Positions 7,669-17,418 of a DNA stretch of 64,000 bases are shown one piece after another (the stretch's first letter is position 1; the number at the start of each line of letters is the position of its first letter). A program made the translations under genes and the position numbers. Below the pieces are notes generated by a model. That model saw only the letters and a list, made by a program, of their open reading frames with translations. It was not told the DNA's origin and ran no database searches. Source of the stretch: Roseiflexus castenholzii DSM 13941 (lineage in GTDB: Bacteria; Chloroflexota; Chloroflexia; Chloroflexales; Roseiflexaceae); the NCBI RefSeq assembly GCF_000017805.1, contig NC_009767.1, forward strand, positions 682,001 to 746,000, written 5' to 3'.

Positions 7669-9735
7669 TCAGCGCCATCCGCGAACGCGCGCCAACTCTT
7701 CGCCGAGCAACCCGAACAGAATGCCGTCGGGACCGTGATCCTCAAAGCGCGCGCGCTCAAACCACTGGACCAGGATCAGGCGACCGTCCGGCAGCGTTTC
7801 GATTTGCGGTTCAGAAATCGGCATGCCGAAGAGCGCCAGGTTCTCGGCTTCCGACGCGCCACGCCGGCGGTCGAACTCCAGCCCGTTGGAACGCCATGCG
7901 CTGAGGAATGGCTCACAGAGACTGTGCCCCGTTTCGGGGAAATAGCGGCACCCTGATGTGGGTGCGCCTTTCGGCAGCGCAAACCAGTCCACCCCGCGCG
8001 CGCGCAGGATGATGTCGCCCATGCGGCTCAACTGAACGTTGTACGGCGGGCGATTTTCGGGGCGAAGCTCAAAACGGTGCCGCTGGAAGTACTGCACCAG
8101 CGCCTCACGCCCATCTTCGCCACGCTCAATGAATTCCTCGCTGATCGGATAGCCAAAGACCGGCAACCCGCCATGCGCTCGCCAATAGGAAAGGAAAACA
8201 CCGCGCAGCGTATGCCCGGTTTCGGGAAAATAGACCGCGCCGCGCTGCGGTGAAACCGGCGCAAACGCGGCGCCGGCAACGGCAGCGCTATCCAGCGCAA
8301 AATCGACGCGCGCGACGCTGAGCGCCGTGCCGGTCAGCGACACCTCGTGTTGCAACGACTCGCCAGAGGGTGTGCGCGCAATAATCGTGTACTGACCGGC
8401 GGGAAGGTTCTCGAAACGGTAGAAGCCATTCGGGTCAGGGCGAGTTTCCTGCCCGGAACTCAGTGTAATCGTGGTTTGATCGGGAGCGACGCTCCGCACA
8501 ACCCCCTCGATCCGTGAACGGATCAGAAGGTTGGGGTCAAGCGCAACCTGGAGCGCCCGAAACAGATTCAGGCGTCCGTATCCATACGCCGGGTCTTTTC
8601 CAGGCGCACCACGATCATCGGCGCCGAGCATCAGCACCTCGGCAACCTGACGGGCGGCCAGTTCCGGGCGCACCGTCCACACCAGCGCCACCGCGCCGGC
8701 TACGTGCGGGCAGGCGGCGGATGTGCCATCGGCAAAACCATACGTGTCGCCGGTTGGACGTCGCCACGTCGTGCTCCACACTCCGGCGCCTGGCGCGGCA
8801 AGCGCCACAAAATCACCCGTGGTCGAAAAACTCGTGACTGCGTCGTCCGGTCCGGTTGCCGATACTGCCAGAACGCCCGGATAAGCGGCAGGGTAGTTGG
8901 GAAGATTGCCCTCCGCCTGACCGTTGCCTGATGCAGCCACCAGGAGTACATCGCGCTCCAGCGCATATGCAACCGCTTCGCGCAACACCCGCGAGTCGTC
9001 CGGTCCGCCGAAACTCATACTGATAATGCGCGCGCCGCGATCCACCGCAAACCGAATGCCGGCGGCAATTGCCGCATCGTTCCCTCGGCCACGCCGGTTG
9101 AGCACTTTCACCGGAAGAATGCGGCAACGCCAGCAGACGCCAGCCGCCCCAATGCCATTGTCCCCCTCGGCAGCGGCGACACCGGCGGTGAACGTTCCGT
9201 GCCCGTCGTCGTCGCGTGGATCATCGTCATTATTCACAAAATCAAAACCGGGCAGCACGCGCCCGCGTAGATCGGGATGCGACGGCGACACGCCGGTGTC
9301 GAGAATGGCAATGATAATGTCGCTTCCGGTTGTGATATTCCAGGCATCGAACGCCTGAATGACCGCCAGCGACCACTGACGGTCGATGTCTTCGTCGTTC
9401 GGAACGCGCAACACCTGACGTTCATGGTTCCGTTCGGCATATACGACGCCGGGTGTGCGGATCAGGCGCGCGATCATCGTGCGGTGATTGAATGAATGCG
9501 CGAACCGGAGCAGATAGGCGCCGCCACCGAGCGCCTGCGCCTCACGAACGTCAGCCTGCGCCAGCAGGGCGTTGAGCGGCGCAGCAAACGGACCGTGAAC
9601 GCGCGCGCTGGCAGTGAGCGCCCAACCCTCGGCGAGGCGCACCACGAGTTCATCGGCGGCATCGCTGGCTGCGATGGGTTTGGGGAGCGGCGCCAGCGTG
9701 AAAATAAGCGCGACGAATACGAGCAGACGTTGCAT
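7669..9735 (-). CDS. Secreted subtilisin-family (S8) serine protease with YFPETGH C-terminal repeats
   Basis: The 688-aa preproprotein has an N-terminal signal peptide (LLVFVALIFTLAPL), a short inhibitor/propeptide-like region, and an S8 domain. The catalytic triad is Asp146 (AILDTGVSPSHPDL), His179 (DDDGHGTFTAG) and Ser339 (DGTSAACPHVAG), with oxyanion Asn271 (AASGNG), so it should be active. A carboxypeptidase-regulatory-like beta domain follows (about 415-480). The C-terminus carries two YFPETGH repeats with conserved W, G and FGYPIS/FGMPIS segments. In my recollection this repeat recurs in secreted Chloroflexi proteins, perhaps for surface attachment (inference). Confidence 0.95.
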   Translation of the reverse strand: MQRLLVFVALIFTLAPLPKPIAASDAADELVVRLAEGWALTASARVHGPFAAPLNALLAQADVREAQALGGGAYLLRFAHSFNHRTMIARLIRTPGVVYAERNHERQVLRVPNDEDIDRQWSLAVIQAFDAWNITTGSDIIIAILDTGVSPSHPDLRGRVLPGFDFVNNDDDPRDDDGHGTFTAGVAAAEGDNGIGAAGVCWRCRILPVKVLNRRGRGNDAAIAAGIRFAVDRGARIISMSFGGPDDSRVLREAVAYALERDVLLVAASGNGQAEGNLPNYPAAYPGVLAVSATGPDDAVTSFSTTGDFVALAAPGAGVWSTTWRRPTGDTYGFADGTSAACPHVAGAVALVWTVRPELAARQVAEVLMLGADDRGAPGKDPAYGYGRLNLFRALQVALDPNLLIRSRIEGVVRSVAPDQTTITLSSGQETRPDPNGFYRFENLPAGQYTIIARTPSGESLQHEVSLTGTALSVARVDFALDSAAVAGAAFAPVSPQRGAVYFPETGHTLRGVFLSYWRAHGGLPVFGYPISEEFIERGEDGREALVQYFQRHRFELRPENRPPYNVQLSRMGDIILRARGVDWFALPKGAPTSGCRYFPETGHSLCEPFLSAWRSNGLEFDRRRGASEAENLALFGMPISEPQIETLPDGRLILVQWFERARFEDHGPDGILFGLLGEELARVRGWR

Positions 9736-9804
9736 TGCTTCGATGCCTCTCCAGACGCATGGTGCATTATACCCGCAGATGTTGCAAGCGGGACGGAATG
9801 CGCG

Positions 9805-9834
9805 TTAATTCTTTGTGAGAGAAGGTGGTATAAT
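9805..9834 (+). promoter_or_regulatory. Promoter for the PIG-L gene
   Basis: A perfect TATAAT at 9829-9834 with a weak TTAATT at 9805-9810 (18-bp spacer), about 40 nt before the GTG start at 9874. Confidence 0.5.
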
Positions 9835-9873
9835 AACGGGTCATTCGTCAGTGAGGGGTTTGGGAGCCAGAAC

Positions 9874-10809
9874 GTGGCAACGCATGTGACTCACAACCTT
9901 ACGGCATACGGCATCGACTCGCGCTGGCTGCGCGACCATCGTTCAGAGCGGCGAATCCTCTTCGTCTATGCCCATCCAGACGACGAAAGTTTCGGTAATG
10001 CCGGCACAATCCTGCGCTACACACGCGACGGCGTGGACGTTCACTATGCCTGCGCCACCCGCGGTGAGGCGGGAGATGTTCCTCCCGAAATGCTGGCAGG
10101 GTACGCCGATGTTGGCGCACTCCGCACCGTCGAGCAGATGTGCGCGGCAGGTGCGCTTGGACTGACCGGCGTGCATTTCCTGGGGCATCGTGATTCCGGC
10201 ATGGCGGGTTCGCCGGACAATCAGCATCCCGCTGCACTGATTCGGCAACCACTCACGAACGTTGCCGGACAGATCGTGGCGCTGATCCGCGCCATACGAC
10301 CACAAATCGTCGTCACGTTTGGACCGTATGGCGGCTATGGGCATCCTGATCACATCTTCTGCCATCGCGCGGCGACTGCGGCATTCGAGGCGGCAGGCAA
10401 CCCAATCCTGTACCCGGAACAGGTGAACATGGGTCTCGATCCCTGGCAACCGCAGCGCCTCTACTACTCGACATTCGGCACACGCTTTCTCTCCTCGGTG
10501 GTCATCGTCATGCGTCTGCTAGGGAAAGATCCGGCTCGTTTCGGGCGAAACGGCGATGTGGACCTGGTGCGCGCCGCGCGCGAAGCAACGCCGGTGACGA
10601 CGAGCATCGACACCTCGGCGTGTTTCGAGCAGGCGATGCAGGCGCGAGCGTGCCATCACAGCCAGGGTGGCGGCATTGGATGGCTGCGTCGTCTGCCCAA
10701 ACCGATCCAGCGCCGCCTCAACGCGGTCGAACATTTCACCCGCGTTGTGCCGCCATGGAATGGCGGTGCGGTCGAGCAGGACCTGTTTCCGCGCGATCAA
10801 TCACCCTGA
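9874..10809 (+). CDS. PIG-L / LmbE family N-acetylglucosaminyl deacetylase-like protein
   Basis: A 311-aa zinc deacetylase-family protein. It has the metal-binding AHPDDE motif near residue 34 and the later GHPDH motif (third metal ligand), typical of the LmbE / MshB family, which deacetylates GlcNAc-linked substrates such as thiol precursors or antibiotic intermediates. The start is GTG at 9874, with GGGAG 7 nt upstream. The open frame extends to 9496, but that part overlaps the divergent protease gene and has no family signal. A hairpin follows the stop directly. The substrate is unknown. Confidence 0.9.
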   Translation: MATHVTHNLTAYGIDSRWLRDHRSERRILFVYAHPDDESFGNAGTILRYTRDGVDVHYACATRGEAGDVPPEMLAGYADVGALRTVEQMCAAGALGLTGVHFLGHRDSGMAGSPDNQHPAALIRQPLTNVAGQIVALIRAIRPQIVVTFGPYGGYGHPDHIFCHRAATAAFEAAGNPILYPEQVNMGLDPWQPQRLYYSTFGTRFLSSVVIVMRLLGKDPARFGRNGDVDLVRAAREATPVTTSIDTSACFEQAMQARACHHSQGGGIGWLRRLPKPIQRRLNAVEHFTRVVPPWNGGAVEQDLFPRDQSP

Positions 10810-10829
10810 CCCTTTCTACGCGAAGGGTC
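10808..10829 (+). terminator. Hairpin after the PIG-L gene
   Basis: GACCCTT (10808-10814) pairs with AAGGGTC (10823-10829) around an 8-nt loop, starting inside the stop codon. There is no T-run, so intrinsic termination is uncertain. Confidence 0.4.
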
Positions 10830-10882
10830 AAAGGTCGATTCTGCCGGCATGAAGCCCATTTTCCTCTCTTGGATCTCTGCCC

Positions 10883-10911
10883 TTGACATAGCAAACATGT
10901 TCTGATAAAAT
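10883..10911 (+). promoter_or_regulatory. Strong sigma70-type promoter
   Basis: Perfect TTGACA at 10883-10888, 17-bp spacer, TAAAAT at 10906-10911, about 80 nt upstream of the membrane protein start at 10995. This is one of the best promoter matches in the window. Confidence 0.75.
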
Positions 10912-10994
10912 AGCACAAACGTTTTGTTTTGCGTTTGGAAAGAACGCCCACAGCGGCAAGCAGAATCAGAATCTGAAGTCAAGGAGGGTGAAAG

Positions 10995-11528
10995 ATGGCA
11001 GTGACCAGCAAGGATCTGCGCAATAATGCGCGTCTCTCGGCGAGTCGCCCACTGACGATTGTTCCGCGTGTGGGCGTCAACAGCGTCATGTATCTGATCA
11101 CCGGGTTGCTGGCGCTTCTGGCGATCTATGCTGTAATGGGCAATGTTGTCGGATGGGGGCGCGAACGGCTTGATGATCTGCGCTACGGAGCAACGCGCAC
11201 CTTCCATGCGCAGGCAGTTGTCGGGCACGATGATAATCCGGCCACGCCAAGCCACTTTGTTGCGATGAACCTCAACCGGCAAGTCGTGGTGATCTACATG
11301 CCGGGCGGCGACAGCACGAAAACCAGAGTGATCACCGGTCCATATTTGTTCGGCGCCGGGGAGGACAAAACGCCTGTGCTGCTCGATTTTGCCGATCTCA
11401 ACAACGACGGCGCGCTCGACATGCTGGTAAAGGTCAAGAACGAGGCGATTGTCTATCTGAATCGCAACGGTCAGTTCGAGCCAATTTCGGCTGAGGATCG
11501 CGCGCTGCTGATGGAGATGAGGCGGTGA
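10995..11528 (+). CDS. Small membrane-anchored protein with an FG-GAP/VCBS-like segment
   Basis: A 177-aa protein of unknown function. One transmembrane helix (about residues 35-55, YLITGLLALLAIYAVMG) is followed by an extracytoplasmic domain ending in DLNNDGALDMLVKVKNEA, which resembles the calcium-loop DxNxDGxxD of FG-GAP/VCBS repeats. Start: ATG with AAGGAGGGTGAAAG directly upstream, a strong ribosome site. It has its own consensus promoter and no obvious operon partner, so it may be well expressed. The calcium-binding idea is inference from the motif only. Confidence 0.85.
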   Translation: MAVTSKDLRNNARLSASRPLTIVPRVGVNSVMYLITGLLALLAIYAVMGNVVGWGRERLDDLRYGATRTFHAQAVVGHDDNPATPSHFVAMNLNRQVVVIYMPGGDSTKTRVITGPYLFGAGEDKTPVLLDFADLNNDGALDMLVKVKNEAIVYLNRNGQFEPISAEDRALLMEMRR

Positions 11529-11781
11529 GCGCCCGTCGGAACAACTTCAGAAACCGTGTCGTTACGCCACACAGCCGCGCTGTGGGCGACAGCGCCGGTT
11601 AAGGGTGGTGACATCTCCTCTAAGGCTTCTCTGACGGAAACGCGCACTTCAAGTGCAGGACCGCTCCCACCCATTCTTCCGGGTCGTCTTCTCGCAGTTT
11701 GCGTGGTATCATGGCGACGCGATCTTCTTGATGCGCGCCTGGCGTTTTGCCGGGCGCGTCGCTGTCTTGATGAGGATGAGC

Positions 11782-13659
11782 ATGTGGGACGTTCCCGGAA
11801 GACGGCGCGCCCGCCGTCCGTTCGAGCCGGAAACTGCGGCAACCTGGTCTGAACGCATGGCGCAAATACGCGATGCATTCGGCAATATCCCCGGCGCCTT
11901 CCGTCTCGTGTGGCGGGCAGACCGGCGGTCGACCATTATGATGGCGATATTGACGCTGATCGCGGCAGCGCTTCCCGCAGCGCAGGCGTGGGCAGGCGCA
12001 CTGATCGTCGACTCGGTCGTCAATTCGTTTACGGCGCGTGTCGATCCACTCATTGGTCTTGAGCACGCACTGCCCTTTCTGGGGTTTGAACTGACCCTGC
12101 TGCTGATCGGTGCGGCATCCACCCAGATGCGCACATTTTACGAGCACGTGCTCAACGCGCGCCTGGCGCACACCATCAATACCGAGATTATCCGCAAAGC
12201 TCTGGCGCTCGATCTGCACTACTTTGAGGATGCCAGTTTCTACGATAAACTGCAAAATGCCCGGCGTGAAGCCGACTTCCGCGCACTCGGCATTATCAAT
12301 GGGTCGTATAACGTGGTGCAGAATCTGCTGACGCTTCTCTCGTTCGCGGCGCTGCTCCTGGCGTTCAGCCCGTTGATTACGCTGGTGCTGTTTGGTGCGA
12401 CGATTCCAGCATTTGTGGCGCAGGGACGGTTCAGCAATCTCTATTTTCGCCTGCTTACCTGGCGCGCGCCGGAATTTCGCCGAATGCAATACCTTGAACA
12501 TGTGCTGACCGTCGATAGCAGCGTCAAGGAGGTCAAACTGTTCAATCTGGGCGAGCCGTTGTTGAAACGCTATCACGATGCGTTTCATGTGTTCTTCCGT
12601 GAGGACGTTGACCTGGCGCGTCGCCGTTCGTTCATCAGTGTGGGCTTGGGCGCGCTTGCCAGCCTCAGTTACTACGGCGCTTACGCCTGGATCGTGTTCC
12701 TGACGATTGGTGGCGCTATTACGCTGGGCGGCATGACCTTCTATCTGACCCTGTTTCGCCAGAGTCAGGGTGCGTTTCAGGGTTTGTTCGGCAGTGTCAC
12801 TCGCCTGTACGAGCACGGGCTGTTCATGGAGAACCTGTTTACGTTTCTGGGTCTGCAACCACAGATGACGTCGGCAGCGCAGCCGGTTCCGGTTCCACCA
12901 CAATTGCAGCGCGGTCTCGAGTTTCGCAATGTGTCGTTTCGTTACCCAGGGCGCGACGATTGGGCGCTGCGCGAGATCAATCTGACGATTGCGCCGGGCG
13001 AAAAACTGGCGCTTGTCGGTCCGAACGGCGCCGGCAAGACGACGCTGATCAAGTTGATGACCCGTCTGTACGATCCGACTGAGGGGCAGATTCTGCTCGA
13101 TGGAGTGGACCTGCGCGACTACGATCTCGATGAGGTGCGTCGTCGTATTGGCGTGATCTTCCAGGATTTTGTCCGTTATCAGTTGACGGTGCGCGAGAAT
13201 ATCGGCTTTGGTCAAATCGATCATCTTGACGACGCGCAGCGGATCGGCGCAGCGGCGCAGCGCGGCGGCGCCGATGATGTTGTGGCGGTGCTTCCTGGCG
13301 GCATGGAGACGATGCTCGGACGCTGGTTTGAGAATGGTTTTGAACTCTCCGGCGGGCAGTGGCAGAAAATTGCATTGAGTCGTGCGTTTATGCGTGATGG
13401 CGAGGTGCTGGTGCTCGATGAGCCGACCGCTGCCCTCGACGCTGAGCGAGAGTACGAGATTTTTCAGCGATTCCGCGAGTTAACGGCGGGAAAGATCGCA
13501 GTGCTGATCTCCCATCGATTCTCGACCGTGCGCATGGCGGATCGGATTGCAGTCATCGAAGGCGGGCGGATTACGGAGATCGGTTCGCACGCCGAACTGT
13601 TGGCGCGCGGCGGAACGTATGCCCGCCTGTTCGAGATGCAGGCAGAGGGGTACCGTTGA
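11782..13659 (+). CDS. ABC exporter, fused permease and ATPase
   Basis: About 625 aa with an N-terminal six-helix membrane domain and a C-terminal ATPase. The ATPase has Walker A GPNGAGKTTL, the Q-loop VIFQDFV, signature LSGGQ, Walker B VLVLDEPTAALD and the H-loop ISHRFS. This is a half-transporter that should work as a homodimer. The start is uncertain: the frame is open from 11653, and ATGs at 11776 and 11782 lie just after an AGG. The 11782 ATG has the better spacing. The stop abuts the stop of the convergent DUF2298 gene with no intervening base. The substrate (lipid, peptide or drug) is not evident. Confidence 0.92.
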   Translation: MWDVPGRRRARRPFEPETAATWSERMAQIRDAFGNIPGAFRLVWRADRRSTIMMAILTLIAAALPAAQAWAGALIVDSVVNSFTARVDPLIGLEHALPFLGFELTLLLIGAASTQMRTFYEHVLNARLAHTINTEIIRKALALDLHYFEDASFYDKLQNARREADFRALGIINGSYNVVQNLLTLLSFAALLLAFSPLITLVLFGATIPAFVAQGRFSNLYFRLLTWRAPEFRRMQYLEHVLTVDSSVKEVKLFNLGEPLLKRYHDAFHVFFREDVDLARRRSFISVGLGALASLSYYGAYAWIVFLTIGGAITLGGMTFYLTLFRQSQGAFQGLFGSVTRLYEHGLFMENLFTFLGLQPQMTSAAQPVPVPPQLQRGLEFRNVSFRYPGRDDWALREINLTIAPGEKLALVGPNGAGKTTLIKLMTRLYDPTEGQILLDGVDLRDYDLDEVRRRIGVIFQDFVRYQLTVRENIGFGQIDHLDDAQRIGAAAQRGGADDVVAVLPGGMETMLGRWFENGFELSGGQWQKIALSRAFMRDGEVLVLDEPTAALDAEREYEIFQRFRELTAGKIAVLISHRFSTVRMADRIAVIEGGRITEIGSHAELLARGGTYARLFEMQAEGYR

Positions 13660-16479
13660 TCATGGACGGACGCGGTAGATCGTCACTTCGTCGTTCTGGA
13701 AGACGACATCTCCCAGCGTGGAGAGTTTCGCCAGCCCTTCCGCCGGATATGTCTGACGCTCGGCTTCGCCGACATAGATGTAGTCGACGCCATAGATTGC
13801 CAGCAATGCGCGCACCAGCGCAGTGTCGGCAGTGCTGTAGATTGTCGCAACGTCGGTGGCGCGTGGCGCAATCTCCGCCAACACCTTTGGGTCGCCGCCG
13901 CGCCATTGCTGCTGATGCCCTTCCCATCCCATCACGGTCGCCCGTCCGGTGCTCGACGAGACGCCGCCGTAGCCGATGCCTGCGGTGTCGTAGGAGGGTC
14001 CTACAGCTTCGAGGATGACGGCGTCGCCGGGGGTGTTGGCGCGCACCCAGGCGATCGCTTCGGCGCCTTCTGGCGTCCGTTCGCGCGGCGTGCGCCCTTC
14101 AAGTCCGACGTGTCGCCCTTCGGCGAAGGCTTTGCCCGCCGTCAGCCATGGGTAGGTCAACCCACTTGCCAGAAGAATCAGCGCAACCAACGGCATTGCC
14201 AGCATTGCAGCAATCCTGGCGCTCCTGCGGGGTTGCGCCCGCCAGCATATTCCGACGATCTGCATTAGCCGCCAGGCGGCGTAGCCCCCTGCCACGCCCC
14301 AGATGAGCCATGTCTGATAGTAGAACTTGAAGATGGTGTTCATCCGATTCTCGAACACGTCGCGAATGTAGACCAGTTCGACGCCGAGGCAGATCGCACT
14401 GCCCAGCGCCAGCGTCCCCAGCGCGAACGCATCCGCCGGATGCCCGGCGCGTTGCCCGGCGATCAGCGTTGCCGCCAGACCCAGCGGAAGCAGCGCTGCG
14501 AGTGGGAAGCCGATGAAGGCGCCGATTACGACGGTGACGCCAGACGCTATCAGAAGTGTGCGCGCTGTGCCGCGCGCCAGCGCCGCCGTCAGACCGATGA
14601 GCGGCGCCAGGAATGTGCCGAAGATGATGAGAAAACTGTGCAGACCGGTTTTGCCGGTGACAAACCCGAGGATGCGGGTCATCTCGCCGATCAGCGGCAG
14701 ATCGATGAGCGGTGCACGCCCGCCAATCAGGGATGTGAAAGTGAGCAGAAATGGTGCGATCAGAACGACGCTGGTTGCGAGAATCAGCAAGGCGTTTATC
14801 AGATAGCCGCGCCAGCGCGGCGCGAGTCGGTCGATGAGCGGCACACCAGATGCAGCCTCGCCGGAGATCGCTGGCGTTTCGGGCTGCGTCGCGGTTTTGA
14901 GCGCCAGCACTCCCAGGAAAAGCAGCAGATAGGTCGGCAGGTCCCAACTGTTGATCATATACAGGCTGCCAAGAATCACACCGGACAGCAGAAGTTCGGC
15001 GCGGTTGCGCCACAGGCGCAGCGGCGCCGAACTCGCCAGCAGCGCCAGCGCCAGTGCCAGCGCCAGTACGCCAAACGGCAGCGCCATGACGTGGGGGTGC
15101 ATATCGCCGAGCCAGAACGAAAAGAAGGGGAACTCGGTGATGGCATAGCCGCGCACAGGTTCGATCTGCTGTGTTTCCGGGTTCCAGACAGGGCGCTCGT
15201 CCCACACCGCCCGTGAGGGCCACCACCAGTTAAAGTCACGCATCCGATCTTCCCGGATGAGCGTGTCGAACACATTGAAATCGCCGGTGCGCGCCGGATA
15301 CGGAAGGGTGATCGTTTCGGCGCCGCTCAACGCCTGCACGAGCGCCGCAGCCAGTTGTGCGCCGTCGAGCGCCACGATGCGTTCGTTCCCGACGATAACC
15401 TGCAATGTGCCTGCCTGATTGCCTGCCAGGAGCACCGCAACGACTGTGAGCAGCGCAGCGAGCCAACCATGCCACGGGATGCAACGATGCGCATCCGGCG
15501 GTGCGCCGTCGATTTCCGGCGCGCGTTCGCCTTCGCTATTAGGGAGCGCCTGTCCGTCGGGCATGTCTGCTTCGACATCGGCGGACGCCTGAGTCGAAGG
15601 CGATTGTTCCGCAAGTTCCGTCGATGCTTGCTGTGCCGTCATCTGTTGCTGCGTGCTGGCGCGGCGCATGCCCCAAAACCAGGAAGCGCCACGGTCGAGC
15701 GGCACGGCGAACGCCGCCTGCATGCGACTGAGGGATGCCATGCCGTCCGAATACGGCGTTGCGTCCGCATCCACACGTTCGACTTCCACGTCTGTCGCGC
15801 GCGGGGCATCAGGTAATTGCGATGTCGCCAGCGCAACCAGGTTGGTGATCAGCCCTGCAATGCCGAGCGCGGTAAGGGCGAAGGTCAACGCCAGCGACAT
15901 GTTGTATCCAACTGCGGGATGCACTCCGGTAACGAGCGAGACCGCCGCCATGAGGAGATATCCGAAGTAGTAGTAGTTGATGCTGTAGCCCGACATCCAG
16001 GGATCGTGCGGCGGGAAGACGGCGCTGACACGTATGGCGTTGAAGAAGGCGTAGTCCATCGGTCGTTCGGTGCCCCAGGGGTGCGGACCGACGAAGCCGT
16101 ATTCCTGTGCTCGCAGCAACGCCAGAAAGATGAGCGCGGCGGCGAAAAGCGCCTCGTAAAACACGACTATGCCCCAGTTGCGACGCACCCAGCGCAGGGC
16201 AACCGCAGGCGACGCTGCTTTCGCTGACACGCGGCGCAACGCCAGCACTCCGCCGATCACCACTGCCAGCGCTGCCACGACGATAAGCGGCGCGCCGAAG
16301 GACGCCAATCCGAACATGGCAGCCAGCCAGGCGAGGTAGCCGGTCAGCAGCAACCCTACCGTCCGGGCGAAGGCGTAACCGCGGTCGGGAAGTGCGCCAA
16401 AAAGCAATCGTGCTGCTGGCATACCAACGATGCCGAACGCGAGAGCAGCGAACCAGTATGTGAGAACGGCAGTGAGCAT
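13660..16479 (-). CDS. DUF2298 (Chlor_Arch_YYY) multi-pass membrane protein
   Basis: A 939-aa protein with many hydrophobic helices and the hallmark YYY motif INYYYFGYLLM (about residue 172), preceded by PPHDPWMSG. Other conserved blocks are FWLGDMHPH and MNTIFKFYYQ. The soluble C-terminal part contains GWEGHQQQW and YIYVGEAERQTYP. A region at about residues 215-345 is low-complexity and polar. These proteins are predicted polytopic GT-C-like enzymes, but their reaction is undetermined. The giant downstream gene carries two more copies of this domain, so the two genes probably share a role in envelope glycan or lipid chemistry (inference). The start ATG at 16479 is the first in frame. Confidence 0.93.
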   Translation of the reverse strand: MLTAVLTYWFAALAFGIVGMPAARLLFGALPDRGYAFARTVGLLLTGYLAWLAAMFGLASFGAPLIVVAALAVVIGGVLALRRVSAKAASPAVALRWVRRNWGIVVFYEALFAAALIFLALLRAQEYGFVGPHPWGTERPMDYAFFNAIRVSAVFPPHDPWMSGYSINYYYFGYLLMAAVSLVTGVHPAVGYNMSLALTFALTALGIAGLITNLVALATSQLPDAPRATDVEVERVDADATPYSDGMASLSRMQAAFAVPLDRGASWFWGMRRASTQQQMTAQQASTELAEQSPSTQASADVEADMPDGQALPNSEGERAPEIDGAPPDAHRCIPWHGWLAALLTVVAVLLAGNQAGTLQVIVGNERIVALDGAQLAAALVQALSGAETITLPYPARTGDFNVFDTLIREDRMRDFNWWWPSRAVWDERPVWNPETQQIEPVRGYAITEFPFFSFWLGDMHPHVMALPFGVLALALALALLASSAPLRLWRNRAELLLSGVILGSLYMINSWDLPTYLLLFLGVLALKTATQPETPAISGEAASGVPLIDRLAPRWRGYLINALLILATSVVLIAPFLLTFTSLIGGRAPLIDLPLIGEMTRILGFVTGKTGLHSFLIIFGTFLAPLIGLTAALARGTARTLLIASGVTVVIGAFIGFPLAALLPLGLAATLIAGQRAGHPADAFALGTLALGSAICLGVELVYIRDVFENRMNTIFKFYYQTWLIWGVAGGYAAWRLMQIVGICWRAQPRRSARIAAMLAMPLVALILLASGLTYPWLTAGKAFAEGRHVGLEGRTPRERTPEGAEAIAWVRANTPGDAVILEAVGPSYDTAGIGYGGVSSSTGRATVMGWEGHQQQWRGGDPKVLAEIAPRATDVATIYSTADTALVRALLAIYGVDYIYVGEAERQTYPAEGLAKLSTLGDVVFQNDEVTIYRVRP

Positions 16480-16481
16480 GA

Positions 16482-16525
16482 ATTCGAGAACTGAGAACGA
16501 GAACTGAGAACCGAGAACCGGAGGT
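16482..16525. repeat. GAGAACTGAGAACCGAGAACC-type dispersed element (copy 1)
   Basis: An imperfect hexamer/heptamer repeat of GAGAAC and GAACCG directly upstream of the DUF2298 gene start. Closely similar stretches lie upstream of the starts at 28219 and 46514, always just 5' of a minus-strand gene. Confidence 0.55.
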
Positions 16526-16703
16526 TAAGGGTTAGGAGTTAGGATGTTCAGCTTTTTCGCACATATCCGTCTTCGCCCTGCGCTGTGTACCTTGCTGCCC
16601 CTGTTCCTCTTTACCGTGCGTTCTTTGCGCCTTCGTGCCTTTGTGTGATCAAAAACGTTCGATGTTCAACCCATTCACTCCTGGATGCTATGGGCGTGCC
16701 GTG

Positions 16704-17321
16704 CCTTGGGGCAGGTCAAAGACCTGCCCCTACTACGGGGAACCGTCCCCCTGTGCAACATTCAACGTTCCACGATCTGCCGTCCACCTTCCACCCGCAA
16801 CCTTTGCCTTGGGGCAGGTCAAAGACCTGCCCCTACTACGGGGAACCGTCCCCCTGTGCAACATTCAACGTTCCACGATCTGCCGTCCACCTTCCACCCG
16901 CAACCTTTGCCTTGGGGCAGGTCAAAGACCTGCCCCTACTACGGGGAACCGTCCCCCTGTGCGACATTCAACGTTCTACGATCTGCCTTCCACCTTCCAC
17001 CCGCAACCTTTGCCTTGGGGCAGGTCAAAGACCTGCCCCTACTACGGGGAACCGTCCCCCTGTGCAACATTCAACGTTCCACGATCTGCCGTCCACCTTC
17101 CACCCGCAACCTTTGCCTTGGGGCAGGTCAAAGACCTGCCCCTACTACGGGGAACCGTCCCCCTGTGCAACATTCAACGTTCCACGATCTGCCGTCCACC
17201 TTCCACCCGCAACCTTTGCCTTGGGGCAGGTCAAAGACCTGCCCCTACTACGGGGAACCGTCCCCCTGTGCGACATTCAACGTTCTACGATCTGCCTTCC
17301 ACCTTCCACCCGCAACCTTTG
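16704..17321. repeat. Tandem array of six 103-bp units with a 309-bp higher-order period
   Basis: Units start at 16704, 16807, 16910, 17013, 17116 and 17219. Each contains the inverted repeat GGGGCAGGTC/GACCTGCCCC with a 3-nt loop. Units 1, 2, 4 and 5 share one form; units 3 and 6 share another (GCGACATT, TTCTACG, GCCTTCC). The array is therefore a duplicated block of three units. Because 103 is not a multiple of 3, all three plus-strand frames stay open and no coding role is credible. Confidence 0.95.
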
Positions 17322-17418
17322 CGCCTTCGCATCTCTTGCCTCTCGCCTTCGCGCTTTCGCATCTCTTGCCTCTCGCCCGGCGCAATCAGGTGACCATCCC
17401 CTTTGTCTGGGGGCATCC

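Noticed and set aside
11620..13224. 534-aa minus-strand open frame
   Set aside because: Antisense shadow of the ABC exporter, whose ATPase motifs are unambiguous.
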